Source: Uruburuella testudinis
Lineage (GTDB): Bacteria; Pseudomonadota; Gammaproteobacteria; Burkholderiales; Neisseriaceae
DNA length: 64,000 nucleotides
Assembly (NCBI RefSeq): GCF_022870865.1
Contig: NZ_CP091508.1
Location: 1,426,001 to 1,490,000, forward strand
Direction: 5' to 3'
Of this stretch, positions 63,643-64,000 are shown piece by piece. The notes under the pieces are model-generated. The model was given only the letters and a program-made list of their open reading frames with translations. It was not told the DNA's origin and searched no databases. The stretch's first letter is position 1; every line of letters begins with the position of its first letter. The translations under genes were made by a program, and so were the position numbers.

Positions 63643-63795
63643 TTGTAAATATGGGTGGTAGATGTTTTTGTTTTTTATAGGAAAACCGTAAATTTTCTCT
63701 GGCGGCCGGCTGAGTTTTCTTCAACTAATGTTTGGTAAAATATGTAAAGCAAGATAAAATGGGAAAGAATACAGGTTTTTTGATAAGTGTTTGTT
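63643..63795. other. Downstream spacer of hemF
   Basis: AT-rich, with no gene and no clear hairpin before the family B copy. Confidence 0.3.
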
Positions 63796-63962
63796 ATGCC
63801 CATTCACAAAAATAAGTTAACCAGGCGGCGGGCCGAAGACAGGATACCCTAGAGTGCCCAAGCATGGGCCGGTTGACTTGGTGCTTCAGCGCCTTAGCGA
63901 AACCGGTTTTCTTCGAGCTCAGGCAAGCCAACGCCGTTAGATTGTTTTTGTGAATGGGTATG
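63796..63962. repeat. Family B repeat, longest copy (about 167 bp)
   Basis: Ends ATGCCCATTCACAAAAATAAGTTAACC and GTTAGATTGTTTTTGTGAATGGGTAT. The core includes GGCGGGCCGAAGACAGGATACCCTAGAGTGCC, GGTTGACTTGGTGCTTCAGCGCCTTAGCGAAACCGG and TTTTCTTCGAGCTCAGGCAAGCC. This is the best reference for what shorter copies have lost. Confidence 0.82.
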
Positions 63963-64000
63963 ATACGGCTGCGGCATGATGCAGGCCGGCAATACGGGCA

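Overview
The window looks like a chromosomal segment of a Neisseriaceae bacterium. The 12-mer DNA uptake sequence AGGCCGTCTGAA and its complement occur throughout, mostly as inverted pairs that form terminators after genes. AGGCCGTCTGAA (AG-DUS) dominates over ATGCCGTCTGAA, which suggests a commensal or animal-associated Neisseria rather than a meningococcus or gonococcus (inference; species not determined). Protein sequences and several gene orders fit this: lon-hupB-ppiD, lepA-lepB-rnc-era, folK-panB-panC, folC-SPOR-cvpA-purF, ybeD-lipB-lipA.

Layout. 0.4-3.8 kb: AT-richer HlyD adaptor plus C39-peptidase ABC exporter, a peptide or bacteriocin export pair with no visible substrate gene. 3.9-5.8: lolC(F)-lolD lipoprotein release. 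6.3-8.2 (minus): ybeD-lipB-lipA, lipoate attachment. 8.4-13.4: lon (heat-shock-like promoter), hupB, ppiD. 13.8-19.4: lepA-lepB, rnc, era. 19.5-24.0: methyltransferase, SirB-like protein, folK, deoxynucleoside kinase, panB, panC. 24.1-29.2: XRE regulator, BASS transporter, nnrD, cytochrome b, ppa, coq7. 29.7-36.3: small secreted protein, uup, LysR regulator, DUF485-actP acetate uptake, two small conserved genes. 36.4-40.9: folC to purF. 40.9-44.3: accessory stretch with a decayed IS630-type transposase, nested repeats, a G9 tract, a Fur-box-like site and a TonB-dependent receptor broken by a duplicated 16-bp unit. 44.4-45.6: uraA. 45.8-51.2: a compact DNA phosphorothioation (Dnd-type) island: divergent XRE repressor, operator, dndC, small protein, dndD and an FtsK-like ATPase. 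51.3-54.7: DUF815 ATPase, then anaerobic ribonucleotide reductase nrdG-nrdD behind two NrdR-box-like sites. 54.8-63.6: nadK with a duplicated 3' fragment, msrA, tadA fused to a TfoX-C-like domain, xerD, ogt, a frameshifted VOC gene, GNAT, bcp, nupC, hemF.

Three families of short non-coding mobile repeats are interspersed. Family A is about 165 bp with CTAG-bounded ends AGGGTGTCCTGAC. Family B is about 60-165 bp with ends ATACCCATTCACAAAAATAA. Family C is about 100-116 bp, AT-rich, with imperfect ends ATAGAAACGGCAATT. They sit around the pan genes, between lepB and rnc, and in the accessory stretch, where C is inserted in B. No rRNA, tRNA or CRISPR array was recognised.

The most notable points are the reduced Dnd-type operon with its own repressor and operator, the frame-switchable TonB receptor, the NrdR-box pair before a cone-less NrdD, and the nested repeat families.
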